Part shown: piece by piece, positions 23,321-35,187 of the stretch
Layout of the letters: each line of letters opens with the position of its first letter
Position numbering within the stretch: position 1 is the first letter of the stretch
Assembly (NCBI GenBank): GCA_963377175.1
Contig: CAUJNA010000513.1
Coordinates: 358,847-422,846, forward strand
Direction of reading: 5' to 3'
DNA: 64,000 bases
Source: Effrenium voratum
Lineage: Eukaryota; Sar; Dinophyceae; Suessiales; Symbiodiniaceae
Translations under genes and position numbers: made by a program
The notes under the pieces: model-generated
What the model saw: only the letters and a program-made list of their open reading frames with translations
What the model was told of the DNA's origin: nothing
The model's database searches: none

Positions 23321-25930
23321 TCAGTCCTTGTTGCGGTGACTTGGACAGTCTCTGGCTGATTGTTTCACAAACATCGGGAAGGAAGAAACAAGCGGGTCCA
23401 TCAAAGTGACATCCTCAAACTTAATCTAAATTGCGAAAAACCCAAAAAAAAACAAAAAAGACCAGGGAAAGGCCTGGAAAGCTCGCAAAACCCTGGCACA
23501 AAGGGCCCCCCCCATTTTTGTTGTTTTGGAGAACCTCTCCAATGTTCCCTGTAAGGGGCGCAATAGTGTGGTGCCTCGGGCTGACAATTTCGGCATTCCC
23601 CCTGCCCGCCAAGCAACTTGAGGAGCGGGTGAACGAAGGCTAGCAGTTGTTGCATGAGATGGGTCGGTGACAGAGTGGATTCATAGGTAGCTTGTGTACA
23701 ACGAGAGGCCCGGCAAGATTCGAAGGATGCGACACGCAAACGCACATGGTGGCGTGGCAAACCTTGAAAGATGAACAACGAGAGGCGTCAGAAGCTGTCT
23801 TAAAGCACCTCTGGGTTCTGCATGCTGCGTGTGCAAAGATTCTTGCGAGGTGGTTTACCGAGAAGACTGAGGTCTCAAATGAACAAGCTGAATCGGTGGA
23901 ACATGTAAAAGTTCGTAGCACCAAGTCCAAAACGGGCAAACCGAGACTGCTGAACACTGAGCCACTGCCTGGGGGATGGACCAGGGAGGAATCGAGCCTG
24001 AGACCGGGGGGGGGGGGAGGGGGGGGGGGTCTAAATGATTGATGTTTTTCAATCTTTTCGGCTCAAATAATTGAAAAAATCAATCTTTCGGCATTTGAGC
24101 CCCTTACCTTGCTTACGCAAGGAGAAACTTCAGCTAGCTAAAGCTAGCTTTCGTGATAAACTGGAACACCGGTAGCAATGCGAGGGGCGACTCTGATTGC
24201 AGCATGCAGCTGAAAACGAATCGTTGGGTAGTTGTCACTTCCCACAACATGAGCCAACGAGGGAGAGCTAAAACTAAAGACTGCAAAACAACAGGCAACT
24301 CCAAAGTTTGTCACACCAACAACTTCATCTGAAGTGTCCAACAACAAATATAGCTGTCCCCTTATCCCTCTACTGCGTTCTAGATGTCAAATGGGGCCAA
24401 ACCCAAGCGCAGCCCGTCTGCTGCCCATCTCGGCCAGCGTCCTCCTGGTGGCGATTGGGGTCGTGGATGAACTTCCAGTGCAGCTGCTTGGCCTACGAAG
24501 CAAAGGAAAGACGACTGGGTCCAGCTCACAATGGGCAAGTCACTTGGGGATGGAAATCCTTCATCCATGGGTTTAGTGCATGTGTATGTATAATATGTAT
24601 ATATATATATGTAGAGAGAGAGAGAGAAAGATAAGATATTTGTCTTCAAATCGAGAACCCCCGAAAACAAGGTGCCCGGGAAAGAACACACTCTCAAAAC
24701 GGGCAACCTGCCCAGACCTCCAGTGGCCGGTGGGGGGAAAAAATCGACATCTCCTGGTTTGGTTAGATGGTTTTGCCGGGAAACCAGCCACATTCCAAAA
24801 TTAGGGGAACCCAAAAAAAGAATCAAGGAAAAAAAGGTTGTCCGGTTGGTTTCCCGATTTCTTCACAGATCGCCTTCTCCGAGTCGAACTTCTGGCGGCA
24901 CTCCGCGCCTATCGCCACCGCTCGGAGCGGAGCTTTTGGGAGCCAAGGGCGCGGAGCCAGGCGATGCCATTGGAACCATAGGTGTCCTTTTGGGGCAAAT
25001 AGATGGGTTTCCCTGGTAGATGATTAAACCACCAGGTAAACCAGGGCCATCTATTTTTCGACCAAAACAACCAAAAAAGACACCTATGAAATTGGAACCT
25101 TTCTCCCCCAAACTTGGCTCCATCAGGGAATTGGGGGAGCTTCTGGCTGTGAAATCGGGAGTGTAAGATGTTCTCAAAGCGTTCACAGAAATTCGGCACA
25201 CCCAGAAGAAAACCAGCGGAAGACCCCAGGGTTGCATGCCAGAGCTGCTTTGAGACGTGAGAACTGGCGCGTTCGCCTTCAGCTGTGTACTCGAACCCAT
25301 TTCTCCCCCCAGAGCGCGGACCGAAGAGAACCACGGGAAGCAAGCGACCCTTGCGGAAATGGTGCGTCACGAACCCAGCTATACCCGTCTGGAGTGGGTG
25401 TTCACCTCATGAACATGTCCACAATGTCCTGACAATAGAACGTACCAATGCCATGAGTATCCGAACCTTCTTCACAAGGCAAAGTCTATAAGGGGTCCTC
25501 AGCTAACAAGTGACCAACTCAATCCAAGCCCAAAACTCATCTCAAGCTGTCGCATAGCTGCCGGATGACAACAGAATCATCAAACAATGACTTCAATCAA
25601 AACATGGAGCGGCATGATCGCTTTAAGCATAGATCAGACCGTGCCCAAAAAACAAACTGGCTGATGCCCTGAGTTCCAAATGACATGGCGCTATCCAATT
25701 GGGACGCGCACACTGGAACTTGGCGTCCACCTTGATGCCCACCTCGGCACTGGACTCCCTCTCCCCCTGTCGTCCACACAGAAACCTTTCTCGCCACTCC
25801 AAACACAAACTTCAGCAGCAATCCATCGACCACGCGAGCAAGCCATCGATGAGTCGCGCGGGATCCCGGCGTTCTGGGTGCTGCCATCCCCCGACTTGGC
25901 GGCATCGCTGATCTCCATGGTCTCCGGCAT
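23321..25930 (-). CDS. Array gene 4: 60-aa C2H2 zinc-finger protein, five exons
   Basis: Exons on the minus strand are 25930-25871, 25742-25712, 24908-24874, 24492-24442 and 23326-23321. Silent changes include GCG for Ala32, TCG for Ser40 and AAT for Asn55; the protein is identical to the other five. Donors are GC, GT, GC and GA. Introns are 128, 803, 381 and 1,115 bp. The stop lies 1.8 kb from the start of gene 3. The start lies next to a CA-rich simple repeat (26115-26290). Confidence 0.85.
24005..24031. repeat. G-run in the last intron of array gene 4
   Basis: Almost pure G of about 25 bases with one A. It could form a quadruplex on the plus strand. Confidence 0.85.
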
Positions 25931-25942
25931 GGCGCCAAGGAC

Positions 25943-25944
25943 CT
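25943..25944 (-). promoter_or_regulatory. Candidate spliced-leader acceptor AG of array gene 4
   Basis: Minus-strand GAG precedes GTCCTTGGCGCC and the ATG, leaving a 12-nt untranslated stretch. Confidence 0.5.
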
Positions 25945-26114
25945 CACGTCGCTGGCACACGACAAATGTTCCAATGAACCCCCCCCAATGGGGGAAAAAC
26001 GCTCCCCCCCCCCCCATGCAAGTTGTCTTGTAACCAGGGAAATATGGGGCTTGTCTTAAAACATGGGAACCTCAGTTTGGTTGGTTTCCCTTTGGATTCT
26101 CACTAACCCCAAAA

Positions 26115-26295
26115 CGACACACACCCACACACACACACACACACATCAAGACATACGAACACACGCACACGCGCACACGCACACGCACGCACGCAGCCCA
26201 CACCCACACGCCCACAAACGCCCACACACCACACGCCCACACGCCCACGCGCGCCCGCGCCCACGCGCCCGCCCCCACGCGCCCTCGCCCCACGC
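26115..26295. repeat. CA and CCCACG simple repeat near the start of array gene 4
   Basis: (AC)n, then ACGC, then CCCACACGCCC-type words. Strongly strand-biased to C and A. Confidence 0.9.
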
Positions 26296-27186
26296 GCCGG
26301 TTCCCGAAAAAATATCACACCCATGGGGAATGGTCCTTGATTGGCTAGTCAACGAAACCAGCATGAAACACGCCGGTTAAAAATGCTTGATGTTGAGACC
26401 AACTCACTCGCAATCTAGCAACTGCTGTTCCAGTCAACCACAAGTGGAGCGGAGGTGGATTTGAAACACCCAAGGTCCGAAAGCTTCGCAAAACCCCCCA
26501 AAAAAAACGTCAACTTCTGCCAGGCCGGCACTGAGTTCAAGAGAGATGACTCAACCACTCCATAGATGAAATTTTGAGTTCTCCATTGAAAATAGTGTGT
26601 TAGCGAGCGTGAGAATATTGAGCAACCAGTTGTCAATCACCAGACACCCCCGAAACCCCTCAAGTCGCTCAGGCCTTGAGGCAAAAACGCAGACGAGCGC
26701 GCGGGTTCGGCGTGGGTAAACAGCTGCGAGGTTAGTATCTAGGAACAACGTCGAGTCAGAGCCGGTCAAGCAAGAAAGGTTTTGCTTTGGGATCTAGATA
26801 ATTCAGCTCTTCTTGCATCTCATCTTCAGTTTGCAACCATCCACAAATGAAATGGGTGTCAGCCTTCTCAAGATTGCATATGGGGGGTTGATCAAAACGT
26901 CCTTTACATGGGATCGCCATTGGGGAAAACCACGAAAAGGCGATAATTCCCACCAAATGGGCAAAGTTACCCATGGTCGTTTTGGGGCCAGGAATATTGA
27001 TCAACCCGCATGTGTGTCTCTTTCGACCAAAAGGAAACTCATGTTTAAATGGCCAGCGCAAATGTGTGGTCGATTGAAAAGTCACAAGGGCAAAAATGCT
27101 GTCAAATCCTGTACCAGTTGGGCTATGGTGGGATGAATAGAACCCTACGAGTACTGGGATAAACCACCTACCCCCTTTCAAACAAA

Positions 27187-27265
27187 CATGGAAGCGGAAA
27201 ATCAATGTCTTCCCAAAAGGAAGATAGTCTTCCAAAACCCTCCTGTCAGCTTCCATGATTGGAGG
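27187..27265 (-). repeat. Dispersed repeat carrying ATGGAAGCTGACAG
   Basis: On the minus strand ATCATGGAAGCTGACAGGAG and TTTTGGAAGACT match a plus-strand copy at 50943-51020. Shared translated words (MEADRR, LEDY/LEDF) may reflect an old coding origin. Confidence 0.6.
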
Positions 27266-27509
27266 GAGGATATGAACTGGTGCAGACCTTTGTCCATCCA
27301 CAGTATGAGGACCTCTGACAGTCCTAGCAGCTGCTGAGCCTTTCTCGCTGCACTGCTGAAGGCACGCGAGGGTGCAACGAATCAAAAGTTGGCTCTCGCG
27401 GGTCGATCTCTCAAGTATCCAACTGCACCCAGACACCTGATACCAACTTGAAAGGAAACCGGAAGCTAGACCACCTCGGTGTTCGTGGAGAGCGAGTCCC
27501 GAGAACCGC

Positions 27510-27541
27510 AGCCGGCAGGCGCCTCCTAATGGAGGCTTTGC
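27510..27541 (-). repeat. Near-palindromic CCTCCATTAGGAGG motif downstream of array gene 5
   Basis: Minus-strand GGCAAAGCCTCCATTAGGAG recurs with changes at 22512-22534, 45690-45712 and 17694-17712. Each lies 0.4-1.2 kb downstream of the stop of array genes 5, 4, 6 and 3. Role unknown. Confidence 0.55.
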
Positions 27542-27964
27542 CAACATAATTGCCCGGCGCAGGGCTCAGACAGCCCGCCTCGGTGAGCGTGGAAATACTT
27601 CGGGAATCCCTCCAACAACCCGCCTGTGCAAATGTGTGGAAATTCCGGGCCTTGCATTGGCATATTTTCCCTAAAGGGGGCATCAACACTTTGTGAGATA
27701 CAAATTGTTCAAAGGGGATTCTCCCAAGGAAAGATGCGTCAGTAATCCCTATGTAGTAGGTGCATCACAAATCTGAAAAGCAAAGCTTTCGGCCTCACTG
27801 AGTCTTGGCCGATATCCCCCCCTGTTCCACTTACGACTCATGACCTCTTCGGGAAACTTAAGTGCCACGTGTCAGCAACAATCAGCAAGTCGACAAACTT
27901 GGTTCAATTGCACAGGCGCTGTTCAGGCAGATACCAATGCGAAACTGCTGAGGCTGCGCACGGA

Positions 27965-30900
27965 TCAGTCCTAGCCAGGCAATGTCACTGGAGACACAAT
28001 GAAAACCCCAGGACGGCTGCACTTTTCTTTGGGGCTCTCCCTCATTATTTAACCTTCAAATTCTACCCACCCTGTTTTGTGGCTTGTTGTTTTGTGGGGG
28101 AAGGGGCAGCTCAATGGCTTTCACCCTCTGGCTTGCTCGCAGCGGTGTGCAAAAAGGGCGGTGGCAGTCGTCTCTGCGACTCCTCCTGGTGGCGGTTGGG
28201 GTCATGGATGAACTTCCAGTGCAGCTGCTTGGCCTGCAAGATGCCAATGCTACGAAAACATGATTTAAGCAACAAGTGATATTTTGGATTCTCCATGCGC
28301 TCTGATTGTTTCCATGGCTGTCCAGCTTGTCACTGCCCACACTACACAAAGGTCTGTCTTCTTTGAGGATCCCCCGGTACCCCCTGTGTTGTGCTTTTAA
28401 TGTGCTTTTAAAAGGGAAACCAACAGAATAACCACCTTTCCCTTCTTTTTGCGAGGGGGGGAGGGGTCCCTGAAAAACAAGAGGAGCCCGGGAACCCAAA
28501 AGCAAACCAGCCGCACTCCCCATGGCATGTGGATCCCGTTGTTTTCCGGCTCAAGGGTCCGAAGGCAAACCAAGATTTAAGTTGTTCACAGTTGGGAAAT
28601 CAACCCCAAAACAGATGAAGAAGGGGAGCAACCGCGACTCAAGCCGGATTGGCAGCCAGCAGCCTGTGCTCTGACCAAGCACAGAGAAAAAGGCAAAGGC
28701 ACGGGTGAAACATGACAGGCCCCGCACTACATGGAAGGCACGAAGTCATCCGATTCATCATGAAGAACCAATCGCAGAAATCCGAAAATGGATCCGCACA
28801 AACTACCACTCCCAAATTGGAAGCAAGGCATAAGCTCGCTCTACACCCATCTGAAACAAGTCTGAGACACAGTGTTACAACACGATCTGAGTAGACCGGG
28901 GTCAGCTGTTCGGATGTTCATGCGCCCTTTTGTTTGGGCCGAGTGTGCTCAGCATATTCATGTCAACGTGCTTCCAGGCTGCTTCCAAATAAGTAGGGCG
29001 AACCCCAAGAGGCCACAGACTCTGAAGAGAGGGTTCGTCCTAGAAACACATTGGCGCCATTTGTTCGGGTCAGGTGTGCGGCAAAAAGGACAATCTTGGC
29101 GCACCTGGAACGCCGGGCTGTTCACATGGAGCCGCGCACGTGGCCTTCACAAACTTGCTTCGTAAGCTTGCTTGGATTCGTTAGTTTCTCCACCTATTTT
29201 CCCATTCGCAACCAATTGCAACCCGCGCACGTTGTCAATTGGATGCGTGTGGATGGCAAGTTGGGTGGATTCGCCGCAGGTGTGTGGAGACGGGGCCGGC
29301 GCTGCGCTTTTGCGGGGGGCTCGGTGTGGACAAGCCTCGGTCACTTGGTGGGTCTGACGCCTGTCCGAAACAAGTCTGAGACACAGTGTTACCACGATCT
29401 GCGTAGACCGGGGTCAGCTGTTTGGATGTTCATGCGCCCTTTTGTTTGGGCCGTGTGCTCAGCATATTCATGTCAACGTGCTGCCAGGCTGCTTCCAAAT
29501 AAGTACGGCGAACCCCAAGAGGCTACAGCTTCTGAAGAGAGGGTTCGTCCTAGAAACACGTTGGCACCATTTGTTCGGGTCAGGTGTGCGCAAAAATGAC
29601 AATTTTGGCGTACCTGGAACGCCGGGCTGTTCACATGGAGCCGTGCACGTGGCCTTCACAAACTTGCTTCGTAAGCTTGCTTGGATTCGTTAGTTTCTCC
29701 ACCTATTTTCCCATTCGCAACCAATTGCAACTGGTGACTTTGTGGAAAGGGCCGCGCACGTTGTCAATTGGATGCGTGTGGATGGCAAGTTGGGTGGATT
29801 CGCCGCAGGTGTGTGGAGACGGGGCCGGCGCTGCGCTTTTGCGGGGGGCTCGGTGTGGACAAGCCTCGGTCACTTGGTGGGTCTGACGCCTGTCCGAAAC
29901 AAGTCTGAGACACAGTGTTACCACGATCTGCGTAGACCGGGGTCAGCTGTTCGGATGTTCATGCGCCCTTTTGTTTGGGCCGGGTGTGCTCAGCATATTC
30001 ATGTCAACGTGCTGCCAGGCTGCTTCCAAATAAGCACGGCGAACCCCAAGAGGCTACAGCTTCTGAAGAGAGGGTTCGTCCTAGAAACACATTGGCGCCG
30101 TTTGTTCGGGTCAGGTGCGCGGCAAAAAGGACAATTATGGCGTACCTGGAGCGCCGGGCTGTTCACATGGAGCCGCCCACGTGGCGGTTGCCGCATGTCA
30201 TGAGCGTCCACCGCGCAAGTCTCGCTCGCGGGCGGGTTCCGCATGTCACGAGCGTCCACCGCGCCAGTCTCGCTCACGGGCGGTTTCCGCATGTCACGAG
30301 CGTCCACCGCGCCAGTCTCGCTCGCGGGCGGTTTCCGCATGCACGAGCGTCCGCCGCGCCAGTCTCGCTCGCGGACGGTTGCCGCATGTCACGAGCGTCC
30401 ACCGCGCGAGTCTCGCTCGCGGGCGGTTTCCGCATGTCACGAGTGTCCACTGCGCCAGTCTCGCTCGCGGGCGGTTTCCGCATGTCACGAGCGTCCACCG
30501 CGCCAGTCTCGCTCGCGGGCGGTTTCCGCATGTCACAAGTGTGCACCGCGCCAGTCTCGCTTGCGGTCGTTTCCGCATGTCACGAGCGTCCACCGCGCCA
30601 GTCTCGTTGGCGGTTTCCGCATGTCACGAGCGTCCGCCGCGCCAGTCTCGCTTGCGGGCGGTTTCCGCATGTCACAAGCGTTTCACCGCGCCAGTCTCGC
30701 CCGCGGGCGGTTTCCGCATGTCACGAGCGTCCACCGCGCCAGTCTCGCTCGCGAACGGTTTCCGCATGTCACGAGCGTCCACCGCGCCAGTCTCGCTCGC
30801 GGGCGGTGTCCGCATGTCACGAGCGTCCACCGCGCCAGTCTCGCTCGCGGGCGGTTTCCGCCTGTCACGAGCCGCGGGCGGCTTTTGCCTGTCACGAGCG

Positions 30901-33900
30901 TCCACCGCGCCAGTCTCGCTCGCGGGCGGTTTCCGCATGTCACAAGCTTCCACCGCACCAGTCTCGCTCGCGGGCGGTTTCCGCATGTCACGAGCGTCCC
31001 CCGCGCCAGTCTCGCTCGGGGGCGGTTTCCGCATGTCACGAGCGTCCACCGCGCCAGTCTCGCTCGCGGGCGGTTTCCGCATGTCACGAGCGTCCACCGC
31101 GCCAGTCTCGCTCGCGGGCGGTTTAATTCCGCATGTCACGAGCGTCCACCGCGCCAGTCTCGCTCGCGGGCGGGTTCCGCATGTCACGAGCGTCCACCGC
31201 GCCAGTCTCGCTCACGGGCGGTTTCCGCATGTCACGAGCATCCACCGCGCCAGTCTCGCTCGCGGGCGGTTTCCGCATGTCACGAGCGTCCACCGCGCCA
31301 GTCTCGCCCACGGGCGGTTTCCGCATGTCACGAGCGTCCACCGCGCCAGTCTCGCTCGCGGGCGGTTTCCGCATGTCACGAGCGTCCACCACGCCAGTCT
31401 CGCCAGTCTCGCTCGCGGGCGGTTTCCGCATGTCACGAGCGCCCCACCGCGCCAGTCTCGCTCGCGGGCGGTTTGCGCATGTCACGAGCGTCCACCGCGC
31501 CAGTTCGCTTGCGGGCGGTTTCCGCATGTCACGAGCGTCCACCGCGCCAGTCTCGCTCGCGGGCGGTTTCCGCATGTCACCAGCGTCCACTGCGCCAGTC
31601 TCGCTCGCGGGCGTGTCGAGCGTCCACCGTGCCAGTCTGGCCCGCGGGCGGTTTCCGCATGTCACGAGCGTCCACCGCGCCAGTCTCTCTCGCGGGCGGT
31701 TTGCGCATGTCACGAGCGTCCACTGCGCCAGTCTCGCTTGCGGGCGGTTTCCGCATGTCACGAGCGTGCACCGCGCCAGGCTCGCTCGCGGGCGGTCTCC
31801 GAATGTCGCGAGCGTCCACTGCGCCAGTCTCGCTCGCGGGCGTTTTCCGCATGTCACGAGCGTCCACCGCGCCAGTCTCGCTTGCGGGCGGTTTCCGCAT
31901 GTCACCAGCGTCCACCGCGCCAGTCTCGCTCTCGGGCGGTTTCCGCATGTCACAAGCGTCCACCGCGCCAGTCTCGCTCGGGGGCGGTTTCCGCATGTCA
32001 CGAGCGTCCACTGCGCCAGTCTCGCTCGCGGGCGTTTTCCGCATGTCACGAGCGTCCCCCGCGCCAGTCTCGCTCGCGGGCGGTTTCCGCATGTCACGAG
32101 CGTCCACTACGCCAGTCTGGCTCGCGGGCGGTTTCCGCATGTCACGAGCGTCCACCGCGCCAGTCTCGCTCGCGGGCGGTTTCCGCCTGTCACGAGCCGC
32201 GGGCGGTTTCCGCCTGTCACGAGCGTCCACCACGCCAGTCTCGCTCGCGGGCGGTTTCCGCATGTCAGGAGCGCACCGCACCGTCTCGCTCGCGGGCGGT
32301 TAACTCCCGCATGTCACGAGCGTCCCCCGCCTCGCTGGGAAGCGGTTTCCGCATGTCACGAGCGTCCACCGCGCCAGTCTCGCTCGCGGGCGGTTTCCGC
32401 ATGTCACGAGCGTCCACCGCGCCAGTCTCGCTCGCGGGCGGTTTCCGCATGTCACGAGCGTCCACCGCGCCAGTCTCGCTCGCGGGCGGTTTCCGCATGT
32501 CACGAGCGTCCACCGCGCCAGTCTCGCTCGCGGGCGGTTTCCGCATGTCACGAGCGTCCACCGCGCCAGTCTCGCTCGCGGGCGGTTTCCGCATGTCACG
32601 AGCGTCCACCGCGCCAGTCTCGCTCGCGGGCGGTTTCCGCATGTCACGAGCGTCCACCGCGCCAGTCTCGCTCGCGGGCGGTTTCCGCATGTCACGAGCG
32701 TCCACCGTGCCAGTCTCGCTCGCGGGCGGTTTCCGCATGTCACGAGCGTCCACCGCGCCAGTCTCGCTCGCGGGCGGTTTCCGCATGTCACGAGCGTCCA
32801 CCGCGCCAGTCTCGCTTGCGGGCGGTTTCCGCATGTCACGAGCGTCGTCTCACCGCGCCAGTCTCGCTCGCGACCGCATGTCACGAGCGTCCACCGCGCC
32901 AGTCTCGCTCGCGGGCGGTTTCCGCATGTCAGGAGCGTCCACCGCGCCAGTCTCGCTCGCGGGCGGTTTCCGCATGTCACGAGCGTCCCCCGCGCCAGTC
33001 TCGCTTGCGGGCGGTTATCGCATGTCACGAACGTCCACCGCGCCAGTCTCGCTCGCGGGCGCTTTCCGAATGTCACGAGCGTCCACCGCGCCAGTCTCGC
33101 TCGGGGGCGGTCTCCGCATGTCACGAGCGTCCACCGCGCCAGTCTCGCTCCCGCGCGGTTAACTTCCGCATGTCACGAGCGTCCACCGCGCCAGTCTCGC
33201 TCGCGGGCGGTTTCCCCATGTCACGAGCGTCCACCACGCCAGTCGCTCGCGGGCGGTTTCCGCATGTGACGACCGTCCACCACGCCAGTCTCGCTCGCGG
33301 GCGGTTTCCCCATGTCACGAGCGTCCACCGCGCCAGTCTCGCTCGCGGGCGGTTTCCGCATGTCACGAGCTCGCGGGCCCAGTCTGCACCACACCGCCGT
33401 CCCCCCAGCCAGCCAGTCTCGCTCGCGGGCGGTTTCCAGCCACGCGCAGTCTGCGTCCCCCCAGCCAGCCAGTCTCGCTCGCGGGCAGTTTCCAGCCAGC
33501 CTCGCGCACCCAGTTTGCCGTCCCCCCAGCCAGCCCCACACCGCCGTCCCCCCAGCCTCGTACGCCCGGTCTGCACCCTCAGCCGGCATCGCACGCCCGG
33601 TCTGCAGCACAACGAAATGGAAATCCCTTCTTATCTCCGTCGTCGCAGCTTGTATCGCTCCCAGGCACCTTAAGAGAAAACCTAAAGCAGAACCCAAGCA
33701 TCAGAGATGCTTTTGGGAAAAACGACCTCACACGAAGGTTGTTTCTTCCTTGAGAAGAGCTTCCATCAAGCGCTCGCCAGCGGAAAACCGGTGACTCCGC
33801 CTTCTCAGAGTCAAACTTCTGGCGGCACTCGGCACCTCAAAAGCGCAAGGGCACCGCAAGGGCTCTTCAAAGATGGGTGGCTCGGTTTCGCTTGTTTTTA

Positions 33901-34646
33901 GGATTCGGACTGGGACCCAAACAGGGGGTGCTCCTTTAAAACCTAGCCAAAAGACGGGTGGTATCCTCACAAAAAGACGGAGTCTCATGTTCAATGAACC
34001 TCAGGTCAAGCCTCCAACCCCCCTGTCAAAAGCACTAGGCAAGGCGGCATGAGAGTACTGGATGGTGGCTGCATGCAAGCGCGATTGTCTGGGGACTTGC
34101 TCCAAGCGATCTGGCGATGTGGAGAGAGATGTTCCTTCCGCTTCCCAGCAATTTTCGTGCAGAGCATGCAGGGAATGAGGGAATGACCCCTATCCATCCC
34201 CTATGGTTTCCTTCAAGGAAATCCCTGGGTTCATTCCATTTCTCACTCCCGACCCATCGCACCAGCAAGTTAAATCCTGAGCCGAGCACACTGGAACTTG
34301 GCGTCCACCTTGATGCCCACCTACTGGGGTCACTTCCAAAAACGCCACGAGCCAATCACCTGGCTGCTGACATGAGTTGTTTGTGAGTATGATTGTCCAT
34401 CCCACGTTTTTCCCCCGCAGATGCTTGCGAAGCAAGCGGTCCCGAGAAAGAAAAGCATCGCATTTTCTGGGCTAAAAGCCTAAAAACGATCCTCAGACCA
34501 CACAAACTCTGAAGTTTGCCAACTGCGCAAGCTAGAATGAAAGGGACGTCGGCCGGTCGAGGCCTCCCACCTTTTGGGATCCCGGCGTTCTGGGTGCTGC
34601 CATCCCCCGACTTGGCGGCATCGCTGATCTCCATGGTCTCCGGCAT
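27965..34646 (-). CDS. Array gene 5: 60-aa C2H2 zinc-finger protein with a 5.6-kb repeat-filled intron
   Basis: Exons on the minus strand are 34646-34587, 34320-34290, 33835-33801, 28233-28183 and 27970-27965. All exons and splice signals are intact and the 60-residue product is unchanged. Donors are GC, GT, GC and GA. The third intron (33800-28234, 5,567 bp) separates the two zinc-binding Cys codons from the two zinc-binding His codons; it contains the 48-bp minisatellite and the 0.52-kb tandem repeat. Whether so long a repetitive intron is spliced efficiently is open. The intact exon sequence argues that the copy is, or recently was, functional, unless gene conversion maintains it. The Copia element starts about 430 bp upstream of the candidate spliced-leader acceptor. 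Confidence 0.82.
28852..30186. repeat. 0.52-kb tandem repeat, about 2.6 copies
   Basis: Units start at about 28852, 29368 and 29896 with GAAACAAGTCTGAGACACAG. The second unit has a roughly 12-bp insertion (TGGTGACTTTGTGG region). The third is cut off after about 285 bp, where the 48-bp minisatellite starts. No known element recognised. Confidence 0.92.
30187..33372. repeat. 48-bp minisatellite, about 66 copies
   Basis: The unit combines CGCATGTCACGAGCGTCCAC, CGCGCCAGTCTCGCTCGCGG and GCGGTTTC. As 48 is a multiple of 3 and the unit has no stops, frames of up to 1,015 codons stay open on plus, with 16-residue periods on both strands. Units at 32341-32825 are nearly identical; others carry indels. 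It fills most of the third intron of array gene 5. Confidence 0.97.
33373..33605. repeat. Degenerate tail of the minisatellite, GCCGTCCCCCCAGCCAGCC type
   Basis: Fragments of the 48-bp unit (AGTCTCGCTCGCGGGCGGTT) alternate with CCCCCCAGCCAGCC blocks about five times. Confidence 0.85.
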
Positions 34647-34656
34647 CGCTGAAGAC

Positions 34657-34658
34657 CT
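34657..34658 (-). promoter_or_regulatory. Candidate spliced-leader acceptor AG of array gene 5
   Basis: Minus-strand CTTGCAG precedes GTCTTCAGCG and the ATG (10 nt). This copy has the most pyrimidine-rich stretch before the AG. Confidence 0.6.
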
Positions 34659-35083
34659 GCAAGAGTTGTGGGCAAGAGGTGCAGTTCGTTTCAAAACAGA
34701 AAGCACATTGGCATGGCTTGAACAAAAATCAACGCCGGTTTTGGTGTGTGTGTGTGTTCAATCAAAACCCCACCCAATGCGCTTGAGTTTTGACATGAAA
34801 ATCAACACCCAAAAGAACACGGTTTGACCCAGCGGCTACAAAAGCCTTCCGTGCGACCTTTCTTGCATCGATGGTCCGCCTTCCCAAGATGAGAGTCTGA
34901 GAAGGAAAGAGGACAGCCCAGCCCATAGGAGTCTTTTTGATAGAATAGATGCGATTCCCTGGTACATGGCTCATAAATACAATCTAAACCAGTGGGTTCC
35001 CCATCTATTTCTAACCAAGCTAACCGATGAAAAGGATACCTTTTCGCCAGCATGGCCTTCAGCCTTCCCTGCGCACTTGCACT

Positions 35084-35088
35084 GAAAC
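35084..35088. repeat. Target-site duplication GAAAC, left copy
   Basis: The five bases next to the 5' LTR recur directly after the 3' LTR (44845-44849). Five base pairs is the usual size for Copia integrase. Confidence 0.88.
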
Positions 35089-35187
35089 TGTGAGTGACGC
35101 ACACCCGACCATGACGTTTGGCTCAAGAAAAAAGTGTGCGGCGCTGAGCTGTGCATTTGGACCCCTTTTTGGTTTTTGTGTTTCGTA
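35089..35187 (+). repeat. 5' LTR of the Copia element
   Basis: It begins TGTGAGTGACG and ends GTTTCGTA, 99 bp, unusually short for Copia. It differs from the 3' LTR at about 35117 (T against C) and 35175 (T against C). Positions 35117-35127 read TTTGGCTCAAG, identical to the 3' end of the dinoflagellate spliced leader. Confidence 0.93.

Noticed and set aside
26756..27547. 263-codon minus-strand open frame
   Set aside because: Made up of several dispersed repeat fragments, with no domain.
30115..33162. 1,015-codon open frame on plus, and 686-846-codon frames overlapping it
   Set aside because: They follow from a stop-free 48-bp repeat whose length is a multiple of three; several frames on both strands are open, and the repeat sits in an intron of array gene 5.
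30187..33372. CRISPR-like array
   Set aside because: Units are contiguous and variable with no unique spacers; the setting is eukaryotic.
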